From positions 10,490,488-10,554,487 of the forward strand of contig JABAKD010000020.1 of NCBI GenBank assembly GCA_012845835.1: a DNA stretch of 64,000 bases, read 5' to 3'. The notes beneath the pieces are model-generated. The model saw nothing but the letters and a program-made list of their open reading frames with translations. It did no database searches and was not told the DNA's origin. Each line of letters begins with the position of its first letter. Position 1 is the first letter of the stretch. The stretch comes from Undaria pinnatifida. Its lineage: Eukaryota > Sar > Phaeophyceae > Laminariales > Alariaceae. Positions 53,880 to 63,996 of this stretch are shown in pieces. A program made the position numbers and the translations under genes.

Positions 53880-54450
53880 TATCGGATTTCACGGTTAAAT
53901 ATCTTTGTTCGGACGTTCGTTGTCTTCGAGGGGGGCCGTTCCCTACCCAACGACATCATTACACCCAGTGTCCGTGCTGATTCTTCATCCTAGAGAGATA
54001 CAACTTATTATGTGGTCACAGACTGTCAGACAGAGTAAACCAAACAATCGCAATTAATCAAGGTATAAATCAAGTGTAATGCTAGCGTACACGTACCGGG
54101 TACGAGCACACGACAAAACAGGCCAGACCATAAAAATAGGAAATAAACACAACAAACGGAGTCGCTTTTAAAATCGCAGTACGAGAAACACTGTTTTGTC
54201 AGTCTTTTTAAACGCCGCTCCAAAGAGTCGTTCCGTAAATATTGGTCCACGATCCACAATCCATCTATATAATCTTTTACGACCGCATAATAAATATCCC
54301 ACACTATTTCCACGTATATTTATCCCCACGAACGAAACGTGGATGCACTTCTAAAGGTAGGTGTGATTCTCAAGGTAGTAGTAGTCTTTCAAACGCTTTG
54401 TTGTGTTGTTGCAAGAATTGCGCTGGCGACTGACTGTTATTGTTGCTGCA
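53880..54450. other. no recognisable gene
   Basis: Short ORFs only. No domain or repeat partner seen. Confidence 0.4.
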
Positions 54451-54454
54451 GGTC

Positions 54455-54662
54455 AAGACATCGTGTGCGCCGGCAATTAATTGATGACAGTATAATAAAA
54501 TATAGGGATATTCTCGAAAAAATCATCTCGTGTTCGCCAGGAATTAACCGATGATACAGAGTAATAGGGATCTTCTTGACATTATCTCCTGTGCACCACA
54601 GCAATTGGCGATCTAGCAATATCATACAAAATAGGGATCTTCTGCACAATTATCTCGTGGTA
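54455..54662 (+). repeat. three-copy tandem repeat, about 68-75 bp
   Basis: GCAATTAATTGATGACAG, GGAATTAACCGATGATACAG and GCAATTGGCGATCTAGCA each start a unit. Every unit continues to ATAGGGATNTTCT and TATCTCNTG / CATCTCGTG. Confidence 0.65.
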
Positions 54663-54697
54663 CCTATCACTACGCATACGCACGCCAGACGCAATGT

Positions 54698-56628
54698 CAG
54701 GCTTTTTCCCACGGTTGGCTATTATGCTCGAATCATGCCAGTCTTAGTTCCGTATATTATTATGTCGTTTATCTTTGACCACCCCATTTTTGTTTGAAAT
54801 TAATTGTGCTTATAACCGGGGGGCGCTCAATCCTGCATACAAACGGCTCTAATTCGTCCATTTATATTGCGTTTGGTGCTGTTGTTGCTGTTCAAGTGTT
54901 TCTCATCCTCATTTTGAGCGTGCTTGCTCGGCGTGCCATCCTGACATACGCTCAAAATCGTTTTTTTTGCGACCTATCATGCAAATAATTCATTGAACTG
55001 CGCTCGCATTGCAAATATTTGCCGTATGTATATGCGAGAAGTATGCGAGAAAACCCGAGTCTGTCAAAATAATTGTGAGCTTATTGGGTCAAAGCCTACC
55101 ACCCATTCACGAAAAATAAGCCATCAATCAATGGAGTCGGGGTTGACACGCCGTGCGCGGACGTTTATCGACGCGGGATATCGTCGCTATAGTTCCCGCG
55201 TTGTTGCAGCCGTAGAAATTCAGAGAAATTCTGAACCGGGGATGGGGCCCTATGTCCCCCGTGTACGACGGAACTGCCCCCCATTGGTTGTTGAGCCTTT
55301 ATCACCCTCCTAATAGGTAAGGTGGGGGGCCGCTGTGGAGCTCGCACCAATCAGCGATTCTAGCCAATGGAACTGGGGTTTCCACACCGTGGGGGGCGGT
55401 GTCGACCCGAGAGAACTCGGCTTTCTTCCCCTGTTTGTCTAATTTTTAGATATATGACCCCTGGACCAGGGATGTAGCTCGAACCAATCAGCGATTCTAG
55501 CCAATGGAACTGGGGTTTCCACACCGTGGGGGGCGGTGTCGACCCGAGAGAACTCGGTTTTCTTCCCCCGTTTGTCTAATTTTTATAAGTATGACCCCGG
55601 GACCTGGGATGGGACCATATCGTCCCCGGGTGGAGCTGGCTCTATAATATACGAACCCCAGTTAATTAGAGATCGGCCGGTCGGTGGCATTGGGGATTTC
55701 TACACTGTGCGGGGAGGTATTCGATCCTGGTGATATATCCGTGTTCGTTCCCGTGTTGTCGGAGTTGTATATACTTGAATGGATTATTATTCTGGGGATG
55801 GATCCTATCGTCCCCAGATGACGGATAATTTATGTACGATCTTCGGTCAGTGAGCGACCAGCAATCAGACAGAAAGGCCCTACCAGGTATTATATTTTTT
55901 TTTTCGTCTAAAACTCGATCGAGCCTGAAATTCTTGACTACCAAATTCTGAGTTCAGTGCTATCGCGTACTACTAATATTCCATCGACCAGACGAGAGTG
56001 GTCTACAGCAACAAGAAGCAGCATTATATAATAGCATTCGAGGAGTTGAATGACGAAGACAGCGACACCGCCGTGTTTCCCGCCTAGAATACCGTCAGCA
56101 AGTCTCTCCACGATCACTATACACGCGCAGAGACACAGTCGGTGTGCGAGCCTCGGATCTAGATATCACGGTATCATGCATATGCCTTGTAGTATCATCA
56201 GAAGAAGCTGGCTCAGTGCGCGCCTGTCAGTTGCTACGTAGGTTACATTCAGCAAACATTTGGCCATCACTCTGCTGGCCCTAGATGCTTGGTTGAGTCG
56301 AAACGTCAAGAAACGTCAAGAAACGTCTCTTCGTGGCCAGACTAGAGGGTCAGTCTGCGTGGGCTCGGATTTATCCGATCGAAATATATATGATGAAGCT
56401 CGGAATCGGATTCACGCAAGAAACGGAGAAACGGAGGAAACGACAGAAGAGGTAAGTAGTCCACTGCTAGTCTATATCAATCTCTTGGCATTACTTTACG
56501 TTCTACACGGCGTCGCGTGGACTATGTGTTATGTGGTAACGGTTTTTACTCTCAAGAGAATATTAATATTGAATCGAACAAGTCGAAGTGCTGCCCTAAT
56601 CGCCGGCACCCGTGCGGAACCCTTGTAA
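54698..56628 (+). repeat. dispersed repeat R5, copy B
   Basis: Collinear with 633-2433. Copy B has an internal duplication of about 140 bp: CCAATCAGCGATTCTAGCCA followed by GGGGTTTCCACACCGTGG and GAGAACTCGG occurs near 55349 and again near 55485. The tail ends ACCCGTGCGGAACCCTTGTA; its palindrome is partly lost compared with copy C. Confidence 0.7.
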
Positions 56629-56639
56629 TGATAATAATA

Positions 56640-57095
56640 AAATAATAACGTCAATGTAGTGGTACTCCGAGTGGGGGATGCGTAGTTGGTCGGTGTTGGG
56701 AAGCGTGCTCCTCATGGGTTCCGGTGCCCTTGTTTGGTCTCTCCTCATGGTTGGATAGGCTCAAAAGCTTATACATTATTTCCTCTACATTGAACTCTAA
56801 AAGACAGACGAAACAGGCCCTTGGCACAAACATGGTAGCGCAGGGCAAAGCAAGTAGAGCAGGTAGAGCAGGTGGAGCAGGTAGAGCAGGTAGTGAGATG
56901 TGGGGCGTCCTGCCTGTCCCATCATCGTCACCTGCATTATCGCCCATCTATCTATGATGGCGTTGACGTAAATGTGACATCTAATGTCACGTGGTTTCAC
57001 CTCAACCATGACATGGTTTCACGTCGAATCTATAAACTATCCTTCTACGGAGGGCACTCCATTACATCAACCCCCATATAGTATATTACGAGTAC
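56640..57095. other. no recognisable gene
   Basis: A GCAGGTNGAGCAGGTAGA patch near 56860-56890 produces low-complexity ORFs. Nothing else recognised. Confidence 0.4.
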
Positions 57096-57099
57096 CAAC

Positions 57100-57180
57100 A
57101 ACGCAGCTTGCAAAGATGAGTATTGAACTGAAACTCGTCGAACTCACGGCTGACGTCCTTGAAAATTAGTTATAAAATAA
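57100..57180 (-). repeat. dispersed repeat R3, minus copy
   Basis: AGCTTGCAAAGATGAG, CGAACTCACGGCTGACGTC and TTATAAAATAA are the complement of the family order at 24660-24790. Confidence 0.6.
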
Positions 57181-57232
57181 CGTCAACCTCCCACGCTAAA
57201 AAAACAGCTGCTAGCAGTATTATTAATCATTT

Positions 57233-57440
57233 TCGGGGCCGTGTATATATTGATTATAGTATAGCGACAAAACAACGACGATGAATGATTACGATGTTTT
57301 CAAGCGTTCACCAGTAGCGTGCGCGCGCAACAGTACGAGAGTAGGATCATGCTGCGTCCGTTCCGTACGCGTCTTCTTTGCAGTGTTGTTGTCGTTAGGG
57401 CACGAATATGAATTGTTGTGTCATCGCCAACCAACACACA
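57233..57440 (+). repeat. dispersed repeat R8, copy 2
   Basis: GGGGCCGTGTATAT, TTGATTATAGTATAGCGACA, TTTTCAAGCGTTCACCAGTA and TTGTGTCATCGCCAACCA. Partner of 31198-31400. Confidence 0.6.
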
Positions 57441-57950
57441 CACAATGAGTGACATATTCTGCCGTACGTAATAATCGTCATTTTTCGTCGCCATTTTCCC
57501 CCTACGGAACGGTCGTCCTCCAGTACTATCGTCCAACACAAGAACGACTCGTACTATTATGTTAATAACGACACCAAACAAGACGGTTTTCGCTTTTTCC
57601 ATTTTTTTTCAGACAATAAAACGAAAACCCGCAAACGGAGAGAGAGGAGGATCATATTAATAGTAGATACATGCGGCGGAACCCGTAACTGTCTGAATTG
57701 ATTGTACCGCTTCTCTTTTCAACTGCCACCGCACGGCACACAGCACACGATGCACAATGCACACAGCAGCACAGCGCCTGTCTGTACCTCTGTGGTCACC
57801 TCCTTCCTTGCGCTATACATACCACCCTCCCTCCTCGTCGTCGCGCCTAAGAAGCGCTCTGAAAAGCAAAGCAAGCCAGTCGGGTCCATCCGTCCGTTGC
57901 ACAAGAAGCAAGTTTAGCGTGGCTCCGACTATCATCGCGACTGAAAAAAC
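57440..57950. other. no supported gene
   Basis: Overlapping ORFs around 57702-57954. A 5' exon of the gene suspected downstream could start here, but I see no decisive feature. Confidence 0.3.
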
Positions 57951-57989
57951 ATAATGCTGGCCTGCGATGGTCAACAACAACAACGGCAA

Positions 57990-58300
57990 GGTTCCTGGCG
58001 GGTTCCTACGAAGCTAAGGGTGGCCGGAGAGGATGCAGTCACAAAGCCGGCGGAGGTGACGATGATGACGATGATGATGGCCATGATAATCGTTATCATG
58101 ATCACGATGAAGATGTGCCATATAGTCCACATGATGTATTAGACTCATGTGTTCGCATTTTGGTGCAGGCATTTTCGTGTGTTGGTGCGGGTTCTTCTCT
58201 CAGCCCGTTTATCTGCTGCAGACAGATAGCTAAATGCACTCCATGTATCTGTATCTGTTGTGGTTGTTGTAGGATGCAGTGACAAAACCGTCGGAGGTGA

Positions 58301-58378
<78 letters not shown>

Positions 58379-58700
58379 CGATGGCAATGATTATTGTAAA
58401 CAAGATGTGCCAGATCAGATGATTGATCATGTTCTTTGAATTTTGGTACCACAGGCGTTCATTTCGCGTCTTCTGGGGTTCTGCGTCTTCGGTCAGCCCA
58501 TCCACATGAAGATGACAGAGAACGAAACGGTTTTATATTTTTTGGATATTATTGTAGGATGCCGTGACAAAACCTCCGAGGTACCAACAACGACTGCGGT
58601 GATGATGGCTATGGCCCCAACGACGACAATGACGGCAACGAAGAATTTATATCAGATCAGATGCTGTTGCCATTACGTTGCAAGTTGGTACTACTACTAC
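57990..58700 (+). repeat. about 300-bp tandem repeat with mini-exon-like core, three copies
   Basis: Cores at 58034-58057 (GATGCAGTCACAAAGCC..GGAG), about 58273-58296 (GATGCAGTGACAAAACC..GGAG) and about 58557-58579 (GATGCCGTGACAAAACC..GAG). Each is preceded by AG (GAGAG, TTGTAG, TTGTAG) and followed by GTGACG, GTGACG or GTACCA. The first two would encode the same octapeptide apart from one residue (DAVTKPAE / DAVTKPSE). Behind each core comes a GAT-rich stretch, then GATGTGCCA or CAGATCAGATG, then a TTTTGGTNC / TTCGNGTNTTC block; another copy of that last block is at 59120-59160. Confidence 0.6.
58303..58380. repeat. (CTG)n and (GAT)n microsatellite
   Basis: About 13 CTG triplets followed by about 14 GAT triplets inside the second unit of the tandem repeat. 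The polySer / polyAla / polyHis frames here are artefacts. Confidence 0.9.
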
Positions 58701-58834
58701 AGCGGTTCGTGCCCGAGGTTCCCGCCCGTCTTCTGCATTTATTAATACTCCGTATTAATTAATAGAAAGAGAACAGAACGTAGCTCTTGCTACCTACGAG
58801 TATCTGACCGAATGAACACATTTTCTCTTGTTTC

Positions 58835-59025
58835 TTTCTTTGTCATCGCTTTTGCTCTCCAGCTCAACTCGTTGTTATTAGTAGAGGTTTCACCCTCAGC
58901 GACCTTCTAGACAAGCCGTGGTCACAGGTACCTTCCCTTCTGCCCCCTGGTACTTGCCTCCATTTTTATTGCGCATGAGGTTCGGCGTTCTCATTTTTCA
59001 GTTTTTTATGCGTGTCGATTTTCAT
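58835..59025 (+). repeat. dispersed repeat R2, copy 2
   Basis: CTCTCCAGCTCAACTCGT, GCGACCTTCTAGAC, AAGCCGTGGTCACAGGTACC, CTTGCCTCCATTTTTATTGC and TTTTTCAGTTTTTTATGC. Partner of 17005-17200. A short tandem, CCTCTCGCGCTTTCCGCTCG, follows twice at 59046-59104. Confidence 0.65.
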
Positions 59026-59104
59026 CGGATCCATTCGGTAACTCGTCCTCTCGCGCTTTCCGCTCGTGTATCAGAGTAACCCTCTCGCGCTTTCCGCTCG
59101 TGCA

Positions 59105-60185
59105 TCAGATTATTACGTGCTGCATTTTGGTACGACAGTCTTTCGTGTCCGGGGTTCCCCATCCTCGGCCAACCCACCCATGATGGCATGTGGAAAGATG
59201 AGAGGCGTGTGGTTATCTGTCGTAGTTGTTATTGCTTTCTTTTTCGCTCTATTTTCGCTCCCTGTGGAGCTCCTCCTGGAAAAACAGCCTGAGAAGCAGC
59301 TGATAGTACGTACGTGCTGTTGTAGGTGCTATTTCTTGCACATGCCGCGCGCAGCAGTGTCTGGGTCGTAACGAAATCGCCATGTTGACAGCACTACGGC
59401 CGGGTTCCACAACGAGTCTTTTTTTGCGGTCATTTTTTAGCGTGGTTGTTTGTGCACACAATGCTCACATATATAGTCTATACTCATGGATGCAATGCTT
59501 ACATACCTGGTACGCCAATCCTGTGTCGTGCATTTTTCCATTGAAGTTCAATCAACTGAATGATCGTATCTCTCGGGGACAACGCGAAGAACACCGACCC
59601 CAAAAATCGAATACAGCAATTCCATTCTCCACAAGCCCGTTCCCGCTTCCCGCGCTCGACGGACCCACTTCAAGGTGCCGCTATACAAACCCTGTATCTT
59701 CCGTGTTATTCACTATATTCTCCATCAGGCTTTCTACCCTGTCCTTTGTTGTGTTGTGTCCAAACCGTGGTAAGCATATCTCACGCTTTCGTATATGTTT
59801 ACCGAAGGGTATTCGATTAATGCTGAACACGGCATCTACGCTACATTGTCGGAGAGCAAGAATAACAACAGCAACATACTGCGCGTTCGTTTTATACCTG
59901 CAGAGCGCTTGACGTTCACTTGTGTTCCGATCTCACTCTACTCGTCGTCCCTTTCTCTCGCTGTATCTTCCTCTGGCATACGTCTTTCAACATGTACCAT
60001 GTACCGTGTACCGATCGGAAAGATTAAGTCCACGGTGGTGAGAGCCGCCTTCGCGAACATCAGCCTGAGATTCCCGGTGAGACTGGATCAACAAGTACTC
60101 ATTATCGTACGTGGTTCTGCAATGATGCCATCTTCCCTGCGGTGTTTGTCGCTGCAACCCACGCATGCATGCTGTTTCTGATGTG
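59105..60185. other. no supported exon
   Basis: The + frame at 59795-60090 ends KIKSTVVRAAFANISLRFP before a GTGAGA donor in phase 0. It might be an exon of the gene whose exon lies at 60477, but I found no matching acceptor and no family. Confidence 0.3.
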
Positions 60186-60192
60186 GACGTCC

Positions 60193-60245
60193 TTGCTTCT
60201 TTCCTTCCTTCCTTCCTTCCTTCCTTCCTTCCTTCCTTCCTTCCG
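60193..60245. repeat. (TTCC)n microsatellite
   Basis: About 12 CTTC units. Gives KEGRKEGR on the minus strand. Confidence 0.9.
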
Positions 60246-60299
60246 TCCCGCCGAACATAATAACATTTATGTTCGACTTCTCGTACATAACCTTCTTAT

Positions 60300-60370
60300 T
60301 TGCAGTCCGAAGTTTCGCTGCACGATCAAACGGCCTTTGTGAAGTCCAAAGGCCAACGTTCTCGGCATCT
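60300..60370 (+). pseudogene. partial duplicate of the 60477 exon
   Basis: TTTGCAGTCCGAAGTTTCGC, TGCACGATC, CTTTGTGAAG and CCAACGNTCTCGGCATCT repeat the acceptor and first 60 bases of the exon at 60477. A few bases are inserted (CAAACGG, TCCAAAGG), which break the frame. It stops before the conserved second half and is followed by CCTTCC-rich intron sequence, as upstream. The intron end appears to have been duplicated together with the exon start. Confidence 0.7.
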
Positions 60371-60476
60371 TACTTTCGGCCCTTCCTCCCTTCGTCCCTT
60401 GCTTCCTTCGTTCCTTGCTTCCTTCCTCCCCCCCGTCTCCGTTCAACTCCTTTGACATAACCTTTTTCATTTGCAG

Positions 60477-60620
60477 TCCGAAGTTTCGCTGCACGATCTG
60501 CAATACTTTGTGAAGGCCAACGGTCTCGGCATCTCTCAGCCGACCTTGCGCGACATGGTGGGAAAGGCGATTGCCAAGCGACAGAACTGGCAGGCGCGGG
60601 GACGAGACCTCCCCGTCAGA
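60477..60620 (+). CDS. exon of an unidentified gene, helical segment
   Basis: Acceptor TTTGCAG, donor GTGAGA, exactly 48 codons in phase 0. It reads SEVSLHDLQYFVKANGLGIS, then QPTLRDMVGKAIAKRQNW and QARGRDLPVR. The spacing of Leu, Trp and Ala-Arg residues recalls PLU-1-like helical repeats of KDM5-type histone demethylases, but this is only a pattern impression and the family is not established. The phase-0 junctions match those of the E3 gene and of the next exon. Confidence 0.6.
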
Positions 60621-60789
60621 GTGAGAACGCCGACCTTACTAGTAAAAAAGCCTAAAGAGGGATTGATGCGCCCAAAAATACCGGTCTTCCGTGTACAGCC
60701 TCGTTGCTGATGAGCCAACCGTCTTCTTATTTTTGCGGACGGCGTGTGGCCACAACCAACTCGTCTGTGATCTGTCGTTACGGGCGCAG

Positions 60790-60837
60790 GTAATGAGAGA
60801 CACGTTATGGGTGGAGGATGTCATGTGGGCGTTGAGG
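60790..60837 (+). CDS. next exon of the unidentified gene
   Basis: Acceptor GGCGCAG, donor GTGAGG, 16 codons in phase 0 reading VMRDTLWVEDVMWALR. It joins in frame to the 60477-60620 exon. The combined sequence is amphipathic and helix-like. Further 3' exons were not identified before the repeat region at 61.5 kb. Confidence 0.5.
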
Positions 60838-60839
60838 GT

Positions 60840-61555
60840 GAGGAAAACAAGGAAGGAGTTTGACAAGTGGGAGGTCAATGAGCACAGAAACGAGGTGGGC
60901 TATGTTTACACCGTGCCTGTCCCCCTCCCCTACCCCCCTTCTCCGTCCCCCACATTCCAGCCCTCCCCCCGTCTAAACGACAAATGTATCCGGAAAGCCG
61001 CGTCCATCAATGTGTTGGTTGTGCGGTCGCGTGACTGAGTAGGCTGGTCAGTGGTGCTATGCTATTTACCGTACTTTGACTCAAGAAAATCAATGATTGT
61101 CGGGTTCGATAAATCTCGCAGGCTAGCATTCCGGGGCATAGTGGGTAGTGCTATACTAGGTATAACCAACAAGCTACCATGCAGTGCGTAGAGGTACTTG
61201 TTGTCACAGATGGCTCATATCGACAACCTCTCAAGACCAGTCCTCTCCTGGTTCTCGACCATCCCCTCCATTTTTCCTGCATTTCAAAAATACTTCTACG
61301 TCACGTGTCCATCCGTGCTGAAAAGCTTGGCCTGTCTTCCGCTTGCACGAGGTACCATTACTTTATCTGCCCCGCAAAATGTTCGTGCCGCCCTAACAGC
61401 AACAATCGTTCCCACCACACCGAAATCTGTCTAAACTTGTTTTTCTTCTTCTCTTACCCCTCCGGCGGGCGGGGGGGGAAACGAAGCTTATGGCTCTAAA
61501 CACGCCTTCCCAGCAATTACTCCATGTAGACCCCAATATAAAAAGGTTAAGGGGT
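60840..61555. other. no supported exon; SINE A-box remnant
   Basis: GGCATAGTGGGTAGTGCTAT near 61135-61155 is an A-box-like SINE remnant followed by AACCAACAAGC. The + frame at 61208-61434 follows a TTGTCACAG acceptor-like site but has no recognisable domain. Confidence 0.35.
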
Positions 61556-61814
61556 TGTTACATACACAGGCCACATTTTGCAGGTTTCTCTACTAGGCAG
61601 GTTCCACGTTGGTTATTCGCTTGTGCTAGATAAGCTCTTGTATTAGTTCCACACACGCCACGGACGAAACTCAGTAGCGTTCAATTCCGCGAAGCAAAAG
61701 CATCATCCCCTTTTTCCTATACACACATGCCTTCAACGGCATGTGAAACCCTTTTATATCCAGCCGTATCCCAAATATTGCGCCTTGTTAGGCTCCCAGG
61801 AAAACACCATAACA
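61556..61814 (-). repeat. 3' LTR of the Gypsy element (259 bp)
   Basis: On the minus strand it runs from TGTTATGGTG at 61814 to TATGTAACA at 61556, ends TGTTA...TAACA. A TATA-like GGATATAAAAGG is near 61750. It lies directly downstream of the chromovirus coding region. Confidence 0.75.
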
Positions 61815-61830
61815 CTAGCCCACCCTGATG
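61815..61830 (-). promoter_or_regulatory. polypurine tract of the Gypsy element
   Basis: The minus-strand block CATCAGGGTGGGCTAG precedes the LTR. It is shared with the elements at 37215 and 46657. Confidence 0.65.
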
Positions 61831-62413
61831 AGCCGTATATGCAGAAATATGGAAGATTCGCGGAAGCACCGGTTCCACGGTCTAGAACATGACTTGAAGA
61901 CGCGGCTCTTCACATCCTACTCCCACATCTCAACCCTGCGAGGTTACGAAGCCTCAGGGAAAAAGCTATAGCGGAAAAAATCAAACGAAGAACGGAAGAC
62001 GGGAAAAGGGGCACAGAATACTCCAGCGAATGGCGGGATCGACAGGCGCGAGAGCTATCACTTCCGCAGATTAGTGAGGGAAACGGGGCCAGAGAAAAGG
62101 GAAAACGAGAACTATGCAGAAAAATAGAAACAAAAACAAAATGCGAAAGCGCTGGGATCGAAGGCGGAAGAGTAAAAAACCTCGCAAGCAAAGCCCCAAT
62201 CGGTCGCAAAAACGTACCAGAACTTGCTACGTACGAAACCCTAATCGCGCGCGCGGAATGGACATCGTGCCCCACCCTGCGGGCACGACGTCGAAACCGG
62301 GTGGAGAATTACCAGGATAATCCCCCCAGGAAAACTGAATGTCCTCCGAAGAAGCAAAATTCAAAAACGGGAAAACCGGATCAAAATACTCGAGGGCAGT
62401 GGTGGCCTGACCG

Positions 62414-62650
62414 TCAACTAGCCACGTCCGCACCTCGAGATTGATGTACGTTACTTTGAATCCCGCGTGCGACTGATCTACCCCGACGGAGTTGAAGGCA
62501 CCAGGAACCTTGAACACCTCCTGTCGAAGTCGTGCAGTGAGCCGGAGAGAGCGGAAGCTTGATCGGTCCCGGGTCGTCTAGAAAACGTACCAAATATTCC
62601 CCGTCGGTGGATGTGCGAGTGCTGATTTTCCCAAACCACCACAAGCCGTC
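62414..62650 (-). pseudogene. C-terminal extension after the chromodomain
   Basis: MWWFGKISTRTSTDGEYLVR then FLDDPGPIKLPLSPAHC follow in a shifted frame. The W..GKI......YLVRFLDDPGPIKL pattern resembles a small Tudor-like or chromo-like barrel, a resemblance I infer from spacing only. The real C-terminus seems to fall near 62420; later frames show nothing. Confidence 0.55.
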
Positions 62651-63099
62651 ATCGGCTTTGTACCAAACATGGCCCCATTGGGGAGCACCGTGGTGCTGTA
62701 GTGGCGTAACCAGTCAGCGCGCGGCACGCAGCCGTAGCCAGGTGCCAAGAAGCGTTCGCCGATAGCACGGAAAAACTCCCGTTGTGCAGCTCCAATGCGC
62801 ATCTGGTTATACAGGCGGTTGGTTTGGCGGTGTTGGTTCGGAGTGCTAGCCCGGTAGAGCAATATCTGCTGGCGTGAGAACTGGAGGTCCATCTCCCGTT
62901 CCCATGACGGACGGGAGAGCCCAGTCCAATGCGTCTCGTCCATCACCGCGATGACCCCACCCCTACCACGGAGCGATTGATGGCCGTTGATGGCCATGCC
63001 GGTCATCCTTTCCACCTCTAGCCGCTGGAGGGGCGCCGACACGTCGTCTTGGGTCAATTGATATGGGGGAAAATTATCGTAAAATAGTTGAGCACGTAC
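62578..63099 (-). pseudogene. chromodomain and adjacent extension of the Gypsy element
   Basis: APLQRLEVERMTGMAINGHQ, then RGRGGVIAVMDETHWTGLSR and PSWEREMDL give the chromodomain pattern (LEVE.I, a strand pair, then HW.GL..PSWE..DL). Chromodomains of this kind steer insertion towards marked chromatin. Then come QHRQTNRLYNQMRIGAAQRE and RFLAPGYGCVPRADWLRHYS. MAINGHQ may be a short duplication (GMAINGHQSL) relative to related elements. The frame is lost near 62650. Confidence 0.75.
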
Positions 63100-63103
63100 T
63101 ACG

Positions 63104-63499
63104 TCAACCCACCCGGAAGGTACTTGGGCATGTCGCCGCGGTCGTGAAAGTTGATGCAGGGCTTAAAGCGCTCGACGGAGACGCAGCGGTACGCATCCGC
63201 GCCGGGCATATCTGTGGGGAGGTCCAAATAGAGGAGCTTATCCCCGAGAGGGAAATGTCCGGTGTGTCGATAGAGGGGCAGGGACCGACGGTAAGGATCT
63301 TGTAGGGGCCCGTCCAATTTAGTGCGAATTTGGTCTGGAGCACCTTTGCATCTGTGCCGGCTTTCGGGCCTTGGCGAATAATGGAGGCCGTATTATATAG
63401 CCATACCCAATTACCCACAACAAAGTTGGGAACCTGGCGCAAAGCGACCGACAGGGCTGACTTTCGCCGTTCCACACGGCAAACTGTTAAGGCATGCAT
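63104..63499 (-). pseudogene. integrase C-terminal GPY/F module
   Basis: Contains NFVVGNWVWLYNTASIIRQG and KFALNWTGPYKILTVGP, the GPY/F module that follows the catalytic core in Gypsy integrases. After TVGP the meaningful sequence shifts into another frame (63317-63099) with PYRRSLPLYRHTGHFPLGDK, DLPTDMPGADAYRCVSVERF and KPC. The rest of this ORF is out-of-frame translation. Confidence 0.8.
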
Positions 63500-63996
63500 C
63501 TCGCGAACATATCGTTGGCGCGCTGTTGGCGTTCTGACGCCAGGTCGCAGTATGCGAGGCGGTCGCGGGCCAGGCTCTGATAGCCGGCGACCCCGGAGCG
63601 GTCGAACATAGTAAGAGGGAGACGCGGGAGCCTGCCCATGTGAGCTTCGTTGGGGGCCAGGCCAGTGGGGGCACTGACCGAATTGTTGTAGGCGAACTTC
63701 ACGTGCGGCAACTGCGCATCCAAATCGTCTTGGCGTTCGTTGACGACCATAGCCAGCATTTGGGCCATATTGTGGTTACCGCGCTCCACACCACCGTTCC
63801 TCTTGGATGGTAGGAGCTGGTGGCGATTTTTCGAACACAAAAGAAGCTCGTATACGACGTGGGAAAGCTTGGAGCAGACCTGGAGGCCGTTGCTCGAGAG
63901 GATACTACGTGGACATCCCCAAAGGGGAGTGTACCGGTTGATAAGGATGTTGGCCGTGCCTTTAGCTGTAAATTCAGCGGCGGTGACGGCGAACAT
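63487..63996 (-). pseudogene. integrase core of the Gypsy element, incomplete
   Basis: The frame is open from the window edge. It contains INRYTPLWGCPRSILSSNG, then NGGVERGNHNMAQMLAMVVN, PHVKFAYNNSVSAPTGLAPN and EAHMGRLPRLPL, all typical of retroviral-type integrases that paste the DNA copy into the genome. In the DDE triad the Glu (GGVERGN) is present. The second Asp, normally in S-D-N-G, is replaced by Ser (LSSNG), so the enzyme should be inactive. The first Asp would lie beyond the window. The frame ends at a stop at 63487, where a frameshift leads into the GPY/F module. Confidence 0.85.
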
